Positions 18,997 to 27,634 of a DNA stretch of 64,000 bases are shown here, piece after piece. The notes below the pieces were generated by a model, which worked only from the letters and a program-made list of their open reading frames with translations, was not told the DNA's origin and made no database searches. Position 1 is the first letter of the stretch. Each line of letters starts with the position of its first letter. The position numbers and the translations under genes were made by a program. Origin of the DNA: Serratia quinivorans (GTDB taxonomy: Bacteria > Pseudomonadota > Gammaproteobacteria > Enterobacterales > Enterobacteriaceae); the NCBI RefSeq assembly GCF_946227985.1, contig NZ_CAMKGL010000012.1, forward strand, positions 85,450-149,449. The letters run 5' to 3'.

Positions 18997-19312
18997 TGCC
19001 TGCCCCCTGGGGTAAACGACGATAAAGTTCGATCATGTCAGTGGCCAGATCCTGGATCAGCATCGCATTCATCAAATGATCCTGCGCGTGCACCAAAATT
19101 AAACTGACCGGTACCCTTCCACAGCCTTCATCCATACCAATCAGCGCCGTCTGCATACTATGTGCCCGGCCAATACCGGCCTTCGCCTCTTCCAGCCTGG
19201 CGCTGGCGGCTTCAAACTCACCGCGACGCGCCAACTGCAATGCAGAAAGCAGCGAGCTACGCGCACTACCGGCATGAACCAGCAATTCCATTACGCTAGT
19301 TTCCAAATCCAT
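18989..19312 (-). CDS. PTS lactose/cellobiose-type IIA
   Basis: Soluble all-helical phosphocarrier that passes phosphate from HPr to IIB. The phosphorylated His lies in VHAQDHLMNAML. ATG 19312 is preferred over ATG 19315 because GGAGG then lies 5 nt upstream. The protein is about 107 residues, the family norm. Confidence 0.9.
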   Translation of the reverse strand: MDLETSVMELLVHAGSARSSLLSALQLARRGEFEAASARLEEAKAGIGRAHSMQTALIGMDEGCGRVPVSLILVHAQDHLMNAMLIQDLATDMIELYRRLPQGAGND

Positions 19313-19352
19313 CATTACCTCCCCCGGCCTGATTCCAGACACGGCGATCCCA

Positions 19353-19378
19353 CCGCGGGTTAATAAAAAAGCCCGTGG
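19353..19378. other. Hairpin between IIB and IIA genes
   Basis: CCGCGGG (19353-19359) pairs with CCCGTGG (19372-19378) in the gap between IIB and IIA. The A/T tract lies in the loop, so it is not a standard terminator. It could be an mRNA processing or stability element that sets different IIB and IIA levels. Confidence 0.5.
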
Positions 19379-19426
19379 TAAATCAATAAATAAATGAATA
19401 TAGGGAACGGCGTCCCCAGAATGTTA

Positions 19427-19732
19427 TCAGCCCAGCAGGCTAAGCGCCTTGTCCAGCACCTTATCGCCGCGCATGGTGCCGTAATCCATCATGTCAATAA
19501 CCGCCACGGCTTTTCCCAATGGTGCCGCCAGTTCGGCCAGCCGCGCATGTTCATATTTCACCTGCGGCCCCAACAGGACAATGTCTGCCCGCCCCAGGAT
19601 GCGTTCAAAATCTGCCACCGGAACGGCTTCGATCTCGATATCCAGCGCCCGTTTTTGCGCTTCGTTTTTCATTTTTTGTACCAACATGCTGGTCGACATT
19701 CCTGCCGCGCAGCATAAGACGATTGTTTGCAT
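19427..19732 (-). CDS. PTS lactose/cellobiose-type IIB
   Basis: Cytoplasmic 101-residue IIB phosphocarrier. The active-site Cys8 is in the P-loop-like motif LCCAAGMSTSML, and GPQVKYE matches the family. First gene of the leftward sugar operon, facing the RpiR-type regulator across about 400 bp of AT-rich DNA. Confidence 0.92.
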   Translation of the reverse strand: MQTIVLCCAAGMSTSMLVQKMKNEAQKRALDIEIEAVPVADFERILGRADIVLLGPQVKYEHARLAELAAPLGKAVAVIDMMDYGTMRGDKVLDKALSLLG

Positions 19733-19877
19733 TTTTCAGTGTCCCGGTTGTTAGCCACCACGGCTGTTCAAATATAAAACAGCGCTGTAACACGCTTGTA
19801 AATACCTTAGAACTATACGATTTGATTATGCTTTTCACTTAATCATTTAAAAACAATAAGTTAACATTAAATTATTA

Positions 19878-20038
19878 TGAAAATTTTTTTCAACACTGTG
19901 ACCGGCGATCGAATTTTTGGTTCGCAAATTGAAATACTTCTTTTAAATCGTTTAAAAACAAAAGGATAAAAATACAACGAATCAACGCTGAGATGGGTGT
20001 CGTGTTTTACAACACTGTGCATTGAAAATTATTTTCAT
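19878..20038. promoter_or_regulatory. Paired palindromes between PTS operon and regulator
   Basis: TGAAAATTATTTTCA (20024-20038) is a perfect palindrome about one centre base, and TGAAAATTTTTTTCA (19878-19892) is a near copy. The decamer CAACACTGTG occurs at 19891-19900 and again at 20011-20020, exactly 120 bp apart and each beside a palindrome. SIS-domain RpiR/HexR regulators bind palindromes of this size, so these are candidate operators for the gene at 20136. The 403-bp gap (19733-20135) holds no gene I can support. Confidence 0.5.
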
Positions 20039-20135
20039 TGATTTATTCTGCCGGTCAGGGCTTTATAGCGTGCGAAAAACAGGCTAGTTTGAAGCACCGG
20101 GCATCGGTTGGCATAACAGAAGGGACACTGCAGTT

Positions 20136-21278
20136 ATGGATCTCGTTTACCACATTCAGTTCCGTCAGGATCCGTTCAACCGGCAGGAGGCAAAAATTGC
20201 CCGAACCATCCTGGACAATCCCGGATTCACTTCAACCGCGACTATCGAACAGTTGGCAGAACGGGCCGGCGTCAGTACCGAGATCGTTGCCCATTTTGCC
20301 CAGTCTCTTGGTTGTCAGGATCTTAACGACTTTATCTCGTTGATGCGCACACAGCCTGTACCGGTAACCCCGCCAGCAGCCGTGGCGCAACCGGTACTGG
20401 GCGGCATGGATATCGCCTTCGCTTCCGCCGCCGGTATCGGCAAACTGCCCGGTGTCAGCCCCACGGCGTTGAGTCGCTTCGCCAAATCCATCGGTTGTGA
20501 AGATATCGGCGATATCGTCTATCAAATCCGCGCGCGGCAAAACCAACTCAGCCAGCAGGAAGCCAAGGTTGCACAGGCCATTTTGGACGATATCGCCTTC
20601 GCCTCTTCCGCGACCATAGAGCTGCTGGCCAGTCAGGCAGGGGTCAGCCCGGCAACCATCACCCGTTTCGCCAAAACCATAGGTTGTGATGATATTCGCG
20701 ATCTGCGCATGAAACTGGCGCAGGCCAGCGTCAGTGGATCACGCTATTTGACTGCCCAAACGACGCCCAATGGGCCACCTCGTTTGTGGCTGCAACGCGT
20801 CAATGACGTGGAAACCACGCTGCATCAACAGCTGCAACAGGTAGAACATTCGGCATTAATCGACGCCAGCCAACAGATAAGCCAGTGCAAAAGCGTGCAT
20901 ATTTTTGGCGTAAACAGCATGGCGTTGTACGTCAACGAGCTGCAACAACGCCTGGTGGGTTTGGGCTATCCCGCTTTTGCCTGCCAGGATGCGGCACTCA
21001 TGCGCATGACGGCCTCCACCCTGAGTACGCAACAGTGTGTGATACTGCTCTCGCTGAGTGGGGAAAATACCGACTTGCTCAATGCCGCCAAGCTGGCCGG
21101 CGCCACCGGCGCTTATCGCATCGCGTTGACCCCAGCAGGCAGCACTCTGGCATCACTGGCAGATAGGGTCTTGCCCCTGAGTGGTGGGAGTGCAGCACGC
21201 TACGGGTTGATGCTGACTCTGGATCTATTGCTGGCTCAGTTGCTGCCAGAAAGCCTCGGTGCGCAAGCGGAAGATTAA
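20136..21278 (+). CDS. RpiR-family regulator with three HTH domains
   Basis: Predicted sugar-phosphate-responsive transcription factor controlling the divergent PTS operon. The usual protein has one HTH_6 domain plus a SIS domain (about 280-300 residues); this one has 380. An HTH_6-like unit lies at about residues 8-70 (NRQEAKIARTILDNP...IEQLAERAGVS), a shortened one at about 88-130 (GVSPTALSRFAKSIGCEDIGD) and a full one at about 133-195 (QQEAKVAQAILDD...GVSPATITRFAKTIGC). The SIS domain follows (about 230-370; SVHIFGVNSMALYVNE, ILLSLSGENTDLLNAA). Likely origin is internal duplication. Confidence 0.88.
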   Translation: MDLVYHIQFRQDPFNRQEAKIARTILDNPGFTSTATIEQLAERAGVSTEIVAHFAQSLGCQDLNDFISLMRTQPVPVTPPAAVAQPVLGGMDIAFASAAGIGKLPGVSPTALSRFAKSIGCEDIGDIVYQIRARQNQLSQQEAKVAQAILDDIAFASSATIELLASQAGVSPATITRFAKTIGCDDIRDLRMKLAQASVSGSRYLTAQTTPNGPPRLWLQRVNDVETTLHQQLQQVEHSALIDASQQISQCKSVHIFGVNSMALYVNELQQRLVGLGYPAFACQDAALMRMTASTLSTQQCVILLSLSGENTDLLNAAKLAGATGAYRIALTPAGSTLASLADRVLPLSGGSAARYGLMLTLDLLLAQLLPESLGAQAED

Positions 21279-21494
21279 ATCCGCAAAACACCCCTTAACT
21301 ATGGCTATCACCTGAGGATTTTCCTAATTAGCCATCCAGATTGCTACTGCCTATTGATGGGAATAATCTTACTACGTTATCGTTAACATTCCACTTAGGT
21401 AGCGACCTAAGTGAAATTTGTACGACTTTAATTTTTATATGGCTTCTCTGCCAGCTTCGGCTGGCACTTTAAATTTCATCAGCGGTAAAATTCC

Positions 21495-21725
21495 ATGATC
21501 GATTATTCCCTTTACGGTCTCAACGATAGAGATATCGAGACGTACCGTGAACAAATTTACAGCCTGCTCGGCAAGGGCGTCATTCAGGTGCTCTCCGCCA
21601 ACAAGGCCATCAGCAAACAAAGTATTCTCGCCTATCTGATCAAAGAGATCGAAACACAACCCGATGACCATTGCCAAAAGCTGCACAGGGCGGCAATTGA
21701 AGTCATTGGCGTCACTGGCCGCTAA
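21495..21725 (+). CDS. AriR/YmgB-like small protein
   Basis: 76-residue protein whose central part (LGKGVIQVLSANKAISKQSI, then LAYLIKEIE) follows the AriR/YmgB pattern seen in E. coli AriR (VLGQAVTNLML... NKNIILSLIHSLE). Members are small helical regulators linked to biofilm and acid stress. It is followed 8 bp later by a 35-codon membrane peptide gene, suggesting co-transcription, much as ymgA-ymgB-ymgC are clustered in E. coli. The assignment is by eye. Confidence 0.68.
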   Translation: MIDYSLYGLNDRDIETYREQIYSLLGKGVIQVLSANKAISKQSILAYLIKEIETQPDDHCQKLHRAAIEVIGVTGR

Positions 21726-21733
21726 GGAACTGC

Positions 21734-21841
21734 ATGCGAAAATCGGATCTATGCACCATCATCTCTATCATCGCCGTGGTGGCCCTGATGTGGGTGGCGA
21801 ACTGTAGCGCTGATCTAGCCCCGCCGTTTGGCATTCACTAA
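21734..21841 (+). CDS. 35-aa membrane peptide
   Basis: AAGGA lies 5-6 nt before the ATG. One transmembrane helix (TIISIIAVVALMWVANC) follows a short charged head; the end is APPFGIH. Probably co-transcribed with the AriR-like gene just upstream. No family is recognised. Confidence 0.5.
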   Translation: MRKSDLCTIISIIAVVALMWVANCSADLAPPFGIH

Positions 21842-22005
21842 TGCGGCCAGGCCTTAGGGAGAAATAGATAACAGCAGCCCCGGCTCCATCGCCGGGTATT
21901 GCGCCAGGCCAGAATGATTGTTGTCGTTTGGGAGACTGTAAATTATTTGCGCACGAATAAAATAAAGGGATATCAGGAAGGTATGGCTCAGCGGGGAACA
22001 GGCAC

Positions 22006-22026
22006 AAAAAAACCGCCTTCCGGCGG
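22006..22026 (-). terminator. Terminator downstream of tRNA-Leu remnant
   Basis: Minus strand CCGCC-ggaa-GGCGG followed by seven Ts, 47 bp past the tRNA 3' end. It is probably the original terminator of the leftward tRNA-Leu gene now split by the prophage. The intervening 21842-22072 contains no gene I can support. Confidence 0.8.
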
Positions 22027-22072
22027 TCACGACATTACTGCTTATTGCTTGTTATTCTTGAATTTATTTTCC

Positions 22073-22126
22073 TGGTACCCGGGGCGGGACTTGAACCCGC
22101 ACAGCCATAAGCCGAGGGATTTTAAA
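22073..22126 (-). other. tRNA-Leu(UAA) 3' half = prophage attachment site
   Basis: On the minus strand this stretch matches the 3' half of bacterial tRNA-Leu(UAA): anticodon loop UUUAAAA, UCCCU stem strand, variable arm, T arm GCGGG-UUCAAGU-CCCGC, acceptor strand and CCA at 22075-22073. Identity stops at 22127, where the 5' anticodon-stem strand should follow. The 5' half of the gene is therefore displaced, as expected when a phage inserts in the anticodon loop and rebuilds the tRNA at its other end, outside this window. Confidence 0.85.
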
Positions 22127-22293
22127 TTCATCGCTTACATATTAAAAAACAATATGTTACGTAAAAAATCAGAACATGGATTAATAATCGTATACTTTAA
22201 ATTCATATGGTTAGCTCATGGTTAACCGTTATCTTCTGAAATATTTAGAACATAAAAAAGCATAAGTTCATGATGCGGCGGGTGGGCGCCCCT

Positions 22294-22491
22294 TCACTGC
22301 TTTTCTCTCACCAAAGCAGCCGCATCCCTCAGCACACCTTTGTAAAGCGTATTGCCCACAGTCTTTCGCTTCAACTGCAATTAGTCGGTAATATTGAGGC
22401 GACTAACGTCCATACCATTGGCGATAAGATCGATCACCGCGGCACCAATCTCGTTGGCTATGAACATTGCGCGTTGTTCGTCAGTTTCCAT
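22294..22491 (-). pseudogene. Small phage gene split by an in-frame UAA
   Basis: A very good ribosome-binding site (GGGGAGG, about 5 nt before ATG 22491) starts METDEQRAMFIANEIG..., which meets TAA at 22383-22381 after 36 codons. The same frame continues without a gap (LQLKRKTVGNTLYKGVLRD...) for 28 codons to TGA 22296-22294. Both parts look like one helical protein of about 65 residues; TAA is one base from CAA (Gln). Either a recent nonsense mutation or a genuine 36-residue peptide. No family is recognised. Confidence 0.55.
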
Positions 22492-22663
22492 TGTTCCTCC
22501 CCATTGCTCTGTAAGCACGTATGTATTGTGTGCCACACGTTTCTGAAAAACTCCACATTAATCATCAATACATAATGTTCTCATGTACATGGCCTAGAAA
22601 ATTTTGCCTTCAGCATGACGCAGTGGCAAAATACAGTAAATCTAATTTTAAGAATTTTGCGCA

Positions 22664-23017
22664 TTGAATACTTTTTTACGTTATGCATCAGTAGGTGTGA
22701 TGAACACCTGTGCTCATTGGGCTGTTTTTGCGCTCATGCTGCTTGGCGGCTCCTCACAGTCGATCTCTAACGTTGTTGCTTTCTGCATCGCAGTAACCAT
22801 TTCATTCTTTGTAAACGCTAGGTGGACGTTCAAATCAGAGGCAACAACAATCCGGTACGTGATGTATGTGCTGTTTATGGGCGGCATGGCATTCTTGGTA
22901 GGTTGGCTAGCAGACAAAATGGATGTAAAGCCAATTATTACACTGATTACTTTCTCTGCGGTAAGCCTAATATGTGGTTTCATTTACTCTAAATTTTTTG
23001 TATTCAAGGATGATTAA
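22664..23017 (+). CDS. gtrA: GtrA-like bactoprenol-glucose flippase
   Basis: First gene of an O-antigen glucosylation cassette. Four transmembrane helices in 117 residues. The sequence follows phage P22/SfV GtrA ([50 protein letters not shown]). The start is TTG 22664: it gives the normal family N-terminus and stops lie just upstream in frame. No good ribosome-binding site is visible. The stop overlaps the gtrB start (TAATG). Confidence 0.88.
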   Translation: MNTFLRYASVGVMNTCAHWAVFALMLLGGSSQSISNVVAFCIAVTISFFVNARWTFKSEATTIRYVMYVLFMGGMAFLVGWLADKMDVKPIITLITFSAVSLICGFIYSKFFVFKDD

Positions 23018-23928
23018 TGAAAGTTTCCTTGGTAGTTCCTGTGTTTAATGAAGAAGAAACAATACCTGTCTTCTATAAGTCAGTACGCGAATATAAACCA
23101 ATTTCCGATTATGACATTGAGATTATTTTCATTAATGATGGTAGTTCAGATAAAACAGAAAGCATTATATCTTCATTATCCTTGGCAGATAGCAATGTTA
23201 AATCTATAAACTTTACACGTAATTTTGGTAAGGAACCTGCCCTCTTCGCTGGATTAGAATCATCTACTGGTGATGTGATTATTCCTATAGATGTTGACTT
23301 GCAAGATCCAATAGATGTCATCCCACGATTGATTCAGCGATGGGAAAATGGCGCAGAAGTGGTTTTAGCAAAGCGCATTGATAGAAAATGTGATGGAAGA
23401 ATGAAGCGTAAAAGTGCAGAGTGGTTTTATAAAGTTCATAATAAAATAAGTGAACCTGTAATAGAGGAAAACGTTGGTGATTTTAGGCTTATGTCTCGAG
23501 AGGTGGTAGATAATATCAAACTACTCCCAGAGCGGAATTTATTTATGAAGGGAATATTAAGTTGGGTCGGGGGTAAAGTTGATGTTGTAGAATACAACAG
23601 AGCTGAGCGTATCGCCGGCACAAGTAAGTTCAATGGTTGGAAGCTTTGGAACTTGGCCATTGAAGGAATCACCAGTTTTTCGACATTCCCACTTAGAATA
23701 TGGGCATATCTTGGTTTTTTCGTTGCAACCTTATCCTTCCTATATGGAACATGGATGATTTTAGATAAAATTATTTGGGGTAACCCTGTGGCAGGCTACC
23801 CATCTATCATCGTTTCCATCCTCTTTCTTGGAGGCGTACAGCTCATAGGCATTGGTGTCCTTGGTGAGTATATTGGCAGGATTTATATTGAAACAAAATG
23901 TAGACCACGTTATATAGTGAAAAAGTGA
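23017..23928 (+). CDS. gtrB: GtrB bactoprenol glucosyltransferase
   Basis: Family-2 glycosyltransferase (303 residues) that loads glucose from UDP-glucose onto undecaprenyl phosphate at the inner face of the membrane. Seen: [15 protein letters not shown] start, DVDLQDP (metal and nucleotide DxD region), and two C-terminal transmembrane helices (about residues 230-290). Highly typical of phage gtr operons. AT-richer than the flanking host genes, as usual for these cassettes. Confidence 0.93.
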   Translation: MKVSLVVPVFNEEETIPVFYKSVREYKPISDYDIEIIFINDGSSDKTESIISSLSLADSNVKSINFTRNFGKEPALFAGLESSTGDVIIPIDVDLQDPIDVIPRLIQRWENGAEVVLAKRIDRKCDGRMKRKSAEWFYKVHNKISEPVIEENVGDFRLMSREVVDNIKLLPERNLFMKGILSWVGGKVDVVEYNRAERIAGTSKFNGWKLWNLAIEGITSFSTFPLRIWAYLGFFVATLSFLYGTWMILDKIIWGNPVAGYPSIIVSILFLGGVQLIGIGVLGEYIGRIYIETKCRPRYIVKK

Positions 23929-23941
23929 GACATAAATTCAA

Positions 23942-25384
23942 ATGATCTGCAAAAACGACAAAAAAATATTGGCACTGTACTCAGGATTAGCTCTGCTATT
24001 CATATACCCTCTTATCCAAGCTGGGGTATTTTACAGGGATGATTTAGATAGGGCTATAACAGGGCAATATGGATGGCGAGGGCTAGGAAGACCCGTGGCT
24101 GATATCCTAATGAAAATACTGTCTGCAAGCGGTCACTACAATCTTGACCTATTCCCATACACAATGATTACGTCCTGTCTGTTCATAGGGGCGTCATCTT
24201 TATTGTTAAAAAAGCACTTAACCAAAATGGATGTTCAACATCCTATTTTCGTCGCTGCGTTTTTGATATTCAATCCTTACATGCTGCAAAATATCGCCTA
24301 TAGATATGACTCGCTTGGTATGGCTTTGGCTTTTTTCCTTGCTGTTTTATCTTACACTTATAGCAACAAAAATCTAATCCACGAAGTGGCAGTAAAAATA
24401 GTTTCCGGAGTCCTTGCATTAACTCTATATCAACCATGTGCAAATATCTTTATAGGTCTACTTGCTGTAGACATTATTATATTTGGGCTTAAGAGCTGCT
24501 TAGAGATACATCACTTTACGAAGCTTGTCGCAAGAAAAGCTTGTGAATTCATTTCATTTTACATTGTTTATATGTTGCTATTTTCAACAAAAAGCAACTC
24601 TCGCTCGGAATTAATAACCCCAGATATTGATGGCTATAGAACGCTAGTTAATACCGTGAAAGATTTATATGAAATGATTGCATCTTACTTTCATGGTCCT
24701 GTGTATATTTACTTCTTAATTCCTGCATTTTTTATAATTGCATTTTCAATAAAGAGGTCAGTTCAAAAAAACAACAACTTTGTTTCACTTTCAATACTGA
24801 TAGTTATTTCCATATTTGTTTTTTTAATTTCACTTTTAGGCCCGACAATATTTCTGCGGGATTCGCCCGTTTTTCCGAGAACATTAGTATCATTCTCAGT
24901 GCTGTTTGTAATTATAGCCACCTCAATCGTTGAGCTTGCACCAAAAGCAAAGCATCTTGCGTTAATACCTTTAATTACAGCCTTTGCTTTTAGCGCTCAA
25001 TTAAGTAGCGCTATGAAATCGCAGCGTGAATATGAAGACTTTGTATTTGACATGATATCCAGAGACATCATTAGTCACCCTAATGTGAAACTTATTGGCA
25101 CAATCGGTCAAGTTAACATTAATGAGAGAGCAAGGTTACTGATGGATAACAAACCATTAATAGGATATTTCCTTAGCCCCGCGGCTGAATTTCTGGCATC
25201 ATTCCAATTAATTAATAAAGGGTTGCCGAAAACCCTGCATGGTTATGGTGACGAGCAAAGCAATAAAAACAAACTTGCATATATAGTAGGTAAAGGAATC
25301 ACCCCTTTTTCGTCTAACAAGGACTATTCACTTTACTTTTTCGATAATGAAGTCATAGTTTCCTTGGGTGCCAATAAAAATTAA
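23942..25384 (+). CDS. Serotype-specific O-antigen glucosyltransferase (Gtr)
   Basis: 480-residue integral membrane protein with about ten hydrophobic segments. The N-terminal periplasmic-loop motif YRDDLDRAITGQYGWRGLG is typical of the Glucos_trans_II (GtrC-type) family. It would transfer glucose from GtrA-flipped bactoprenol to a chosen O-antigen sugar. This third gene determines serotype and differs among phages, so the linkage cannot be predicted. The low GC content fits lateral acquisition. Confidence 0.82.
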   Translation: MICKNDKKILALYSGLALLFIYPLIQAGVFYRDDLDRAITGQYGWRGLGRPVADILMKILSASGHYNLDLFPYTMITSCLFIGASSLLLKKHLTKMDVQHPIFVAAFLIFNPYMLQNIAYRYDSLGMALAFFLAVLSYTYSNKNLIHEVAVKIVSGVLALTLYQPCANIFIGLLAVDIIIFGLKSCLEIHHFTKLVARKACEFISFYIVYMLLFSTKSNSRSELITPDIDGYRTLVNTVKDLYEMIASYFHGPVYIYFLIPAFFIIAFSIKRSVQKNNNFVSLSILIVISIFVFLISLLGPTIFLRDSPVFPRTLVSFSVLFVIIATSIVELAPKAKHLALIPLITAFAFSAQLSSAMKSQREYEDFVFDMISRDIISHPNVKLIGTIGQVNINERARLLMDNKPLIGYFLSPAAEFLASFQLINKGLPKTLHGYGDEQSNKNKLAYIVGKGITPFSSNKDYSLYFFDNEVIVSLGANKN

Positions 25385-25398
25385 CACCTTTTAAAACC

Positions 25399-25422
25399 GG
25401 CCCTCCCTGCAGAGGGCCATTG
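25399..25422. terminator. Terminator between converging gtr and tail operons
   Basis: GGCCCTC (25399-25405) pairs with GAGGGCC (25412-25418), then ATTGTTTT on the plus strand. It separates the rightward gtr cassette from the leftward late operon that ends at 25425. Confidence 0.75.
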
Positions 25423-25424
25423 TT

Positions 25425-25946
25425 TTAAAGCGGCGGGTTGGGCCATGCGATTTTATCTGCTAAGTGTATATCAACAGCCTGAACTTTCTGCACATACTCC
25501 ATCCATGTAATTAGAGATACCTTATCAGTATCGGTAATTATCCCCAACATCAATTGAGTTTGCCAAGCCTGAGTTTTTTTATTGGCTTCGTCCAAAAGTA
25601 ACTTCTTCTGAGCTTGAGCCTGCGCCTTGTATTCTTCCTTGGTGTAGGTGCGGGGAGTAATTTTTTTACCATTAAAAACCCATTCCCCGGCGTCTGATAG
25701 CCCACGCGGCGCGCTTTTCTCGCTCACTTCAACAACAGATAAATTAATTGGCCAAAGCATCGAAACATCACGCGCCACGGCCAATATGATGCCATCGGCA
25801 TCATAGGCAACTTTCACAGTATCGGCGGAAAAGTCCTTTTGGCTTTCATACCAATCATTGCCATCTTCATCACGTAGATAGGCAACCGTCTTGCCTAACG
25901 CTGGTTCATCGGGGGTGTACTTTTTGAGATTTTTTAAATTCTTCAT
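25425..25946 (-). CDS. Tail fibre assembly protein (Tfa)
   Basis: Chaperone of the Caudo_TAP/Tfa family that helps the distal fibre to trimerise. Family features: an N-terminal KKYTPDEP-like region, PRGLSDAGEWVFNGKKITPRTYTKEEY, then a long charged helix and a C-terminal IAWPNPP. ATG 25946 (MKNLKNLKKYTP) gives a conventional start; the frame is open a little further upstream into the fibre gene. It is the last gene of the late operon. Confidence 0.88.
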   Translation of the reverse strand: MKNLKNLKKYTPDEPALGKTVAYLRDEDGNDWYESQKDFSADTVKVAYDADGIILAVARDVSMLWPINLSVVEVSEKSAPRGLSDAGEWVFNGKKITPRTYTKEEYKAQAQAQKKLLLDEANKKTQAWQTQLMLGIITDTDKVSLITWMEYVQKVQAVDIHLADKIAWPNPPL

Positions 25947-25948
25947 AA

Positions 25949-27634
25949 TTATACCGTTCCTACAGTGGCCCATTGTCCATTAATCAAAACTTGGATGGCC
26001 GAATATGCCCCCCATGTATCGGGATTGTAGTTCGCACCAGACATGCCGGTATAAACACAACCTGACGGTAAATCAATGCGCCCCCCTGAGTCCCTAATAA
26101 CAGTTCGGCCAGAGAGCCTCACGGCATTGACTAAATTCTGATAGGCCCAGTTTTGCGCGTTATTTTGTGCGTTAGAAATATTTTGGTTAAGCCAGTTACT
26201 GAGATAGCCTCCCCATATGGAGCCAGACAGATTCCCATCTTGATAAAGTTTACCTCCATTGCTTCCCCCTGCGCCAACAGTAGCCCCGGCACTGAATGAG
26301 CCATCATTCCTAAATTCATACCAGCCATCAGCACCACCATTAGCCACATGAATGCCAAGAAAGTGATACTCACCCATGCGCTCAGCCTGATATATATCAA
26401 CAAACAAATTTCCTGCGCCTTGAATCCGCATGCCGTTAGTTTGCCGATAGTTATTCACGGGGTCCTGTAACCCCTGCTTCACAATAAACTCCATGCCTTT
26501 AACGAAGAGCGTTCGACCAACAGTTATATCATTCCCTGTAGATAATCCATCCCTGACAGTTAGCCAATCTATCGTGTCGCCAGTCTTATAAATAAAACGA
26601 CCATCCGACTCTTGTTTTGTATAAGCATTTACATCGGCAGCGGTGGGTTTGTAATCAGTAGTGTAGATGCGACTCCATTTCACACCGTTTGCAGGTGTGT
26701 TTGACGAACCGACATAGGCAGCACCATTTCCTGAAACGGCAATATATCCCGTTGAAGGTGCTGCATCACATGGCAGACTCACCACGCCGGCTGCAATATT
26801 GCCTGTAATTGGTGGCGCGTTAGCCGAAGACACATTAACGCGGTAAAATTGCGCTACGTTGCTGTAAGCGTCCGATTTAGCTACTGGCCCCAATCCCAGG
26901 CCGTACATCGGCAGCGTTACATTACCGCCGACATCTGGGCCGATTGAATTAACCGTCCGGACGGAGCCAACATCCGTGGTTGGGTTCAGTACGATAAACC
27001 TCTCTTGCTCAGCGTTGAACACCGTCAGGAATGGTGTTTTGGCAACGATATCCCCTGCCCGTAATGCCGTATTACTGCCCTTCACCAGCGGGTAAGTTCC
27101 CATCACACGGCCACCCATAGTCAACTGCAGCGTGCTGGCACCGGTATTGTTCAGGGTGGGGTAAATGAGGAGCGGCGTTTTTAATGCCCAGTCTGTGGAG
27201 CCGTTCAGGAAATAGGTTGCCGGCAGCGCCAGCGTTAACCCATTCGCCGTACCGCCGGCCACCGCCGACGTGTAATGGCCGCTTTGCAATTGCTCGATCT
27301 GCACGAACTGATTTTCTGAACCCCGCGTCGCAAAGTTGGCGATCACATCGTTCAGGGACCAACCCTTAGCCGCGGTGCCTTCCTGACCCCGTACAATCGT
27401 CAGCATATCGTTGTTGACTTCCGTAAGGTGGCAAACTTCGAACACGGTTTCTTTCGCATCCGTGAGCGTAATTTTCGCGTAGGTCTTAAGAAGGTTTGAG
27501 TCGTTAGCGTAGTCGTAAGTGAGCAGACCGGCGAACAGCGCCCCCGCGCCTGGCATCACCTGTATTGTGGTCTGGGTCGCCGTAATATCTGCTGCCAACG
27601 ACGACACGACGTTGTTTCCAAATCCAATAATCAT
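25949..27634 (-). CDS. Tail fibre protein
   Basis: 561-residue trimeric-fibre-like protein. The N-terminal 120 residues (MIIGFGNNVVSSLAADITATQT, then VRGQEGT) form the baseplate-attachment region found in many phage fibres. Beta-rich repeats follow, then SIGPDVGGNVTLP, and a Gly/Asn/Trp-rich C-terminal receptor-binding part preceded by a Gln/Asn helix (WLNQNISNAQNNAQNW). It is paired with Tfa downstream. The C-terminus is the likely host-range determinant. Confidence 0.87.
   Translation of the reverse strand: MIIGFGNNVVSSLAADITATQTTIQVMPGAGALFAGLLTYDYANDSNLLKTYAKITLTDAKETVFEVCHLTEVNNDMLTIVRGQEGTAAKGWSLNDVIANFATRGSENQFVQIEQLQSGHYTSAVAGGTANGLTLALPATYFLNGSTDWALKTPLLIYPTLNNTGASTLQLTMGGRVMGTYPLVKGSNTALRAGDIVAKTPFLTVFNAEQERFIVLNPTTDVGSVRTVNSIGPDVGGNVTLPMYGLGLGPVAKSDAYSNVAQFYRVNVSSANAPPITGNIAAGVVSLPCDAAPSTGYIAVSGNGAAYVGSSNTPANGVKWSRIYTTDYKPTAADVNAYTKQESDGRFIYKTGDTIDWLTVRDGLSTGNDITVGRTLFVKGMEFIVKQGLQDPVNNYRQTNGMRIQGAGNLFVDIYQAERMGEYHFLGIHVANGGADGWYEFRNDGSFSAGATVGAGGSNGGKLYQDGNLSGSIWGGYLSNWLNQNISNAQNNAQNWAYQNLVNAVRLSGRTVIRDSGGRIDLPSGCVYTGMSGANYNPDTWGAYSAIQVLINGQWATVGTV

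Noticed and set aside
22428..22435. DnaA-box or origin near the attachment site
   Set aside because: No DnaA-box cluster; the replication iterons at 57449 fit much better.
22270..22575. Rightward 101-codon open frame before gtrA
   Set aside because: No ribosome-binding site and unlikely composition; the minus strand has a far better start and helical product.
22492..22663. Dam/OxyR phase-variation region for the gtr operon
   Set aside because: No GATC sites lie in the immediate upstream region; the GATCGATC at about 22427-22434 is inside the small minus-strand gene and lacks the paired layout seen in P22-type operons.
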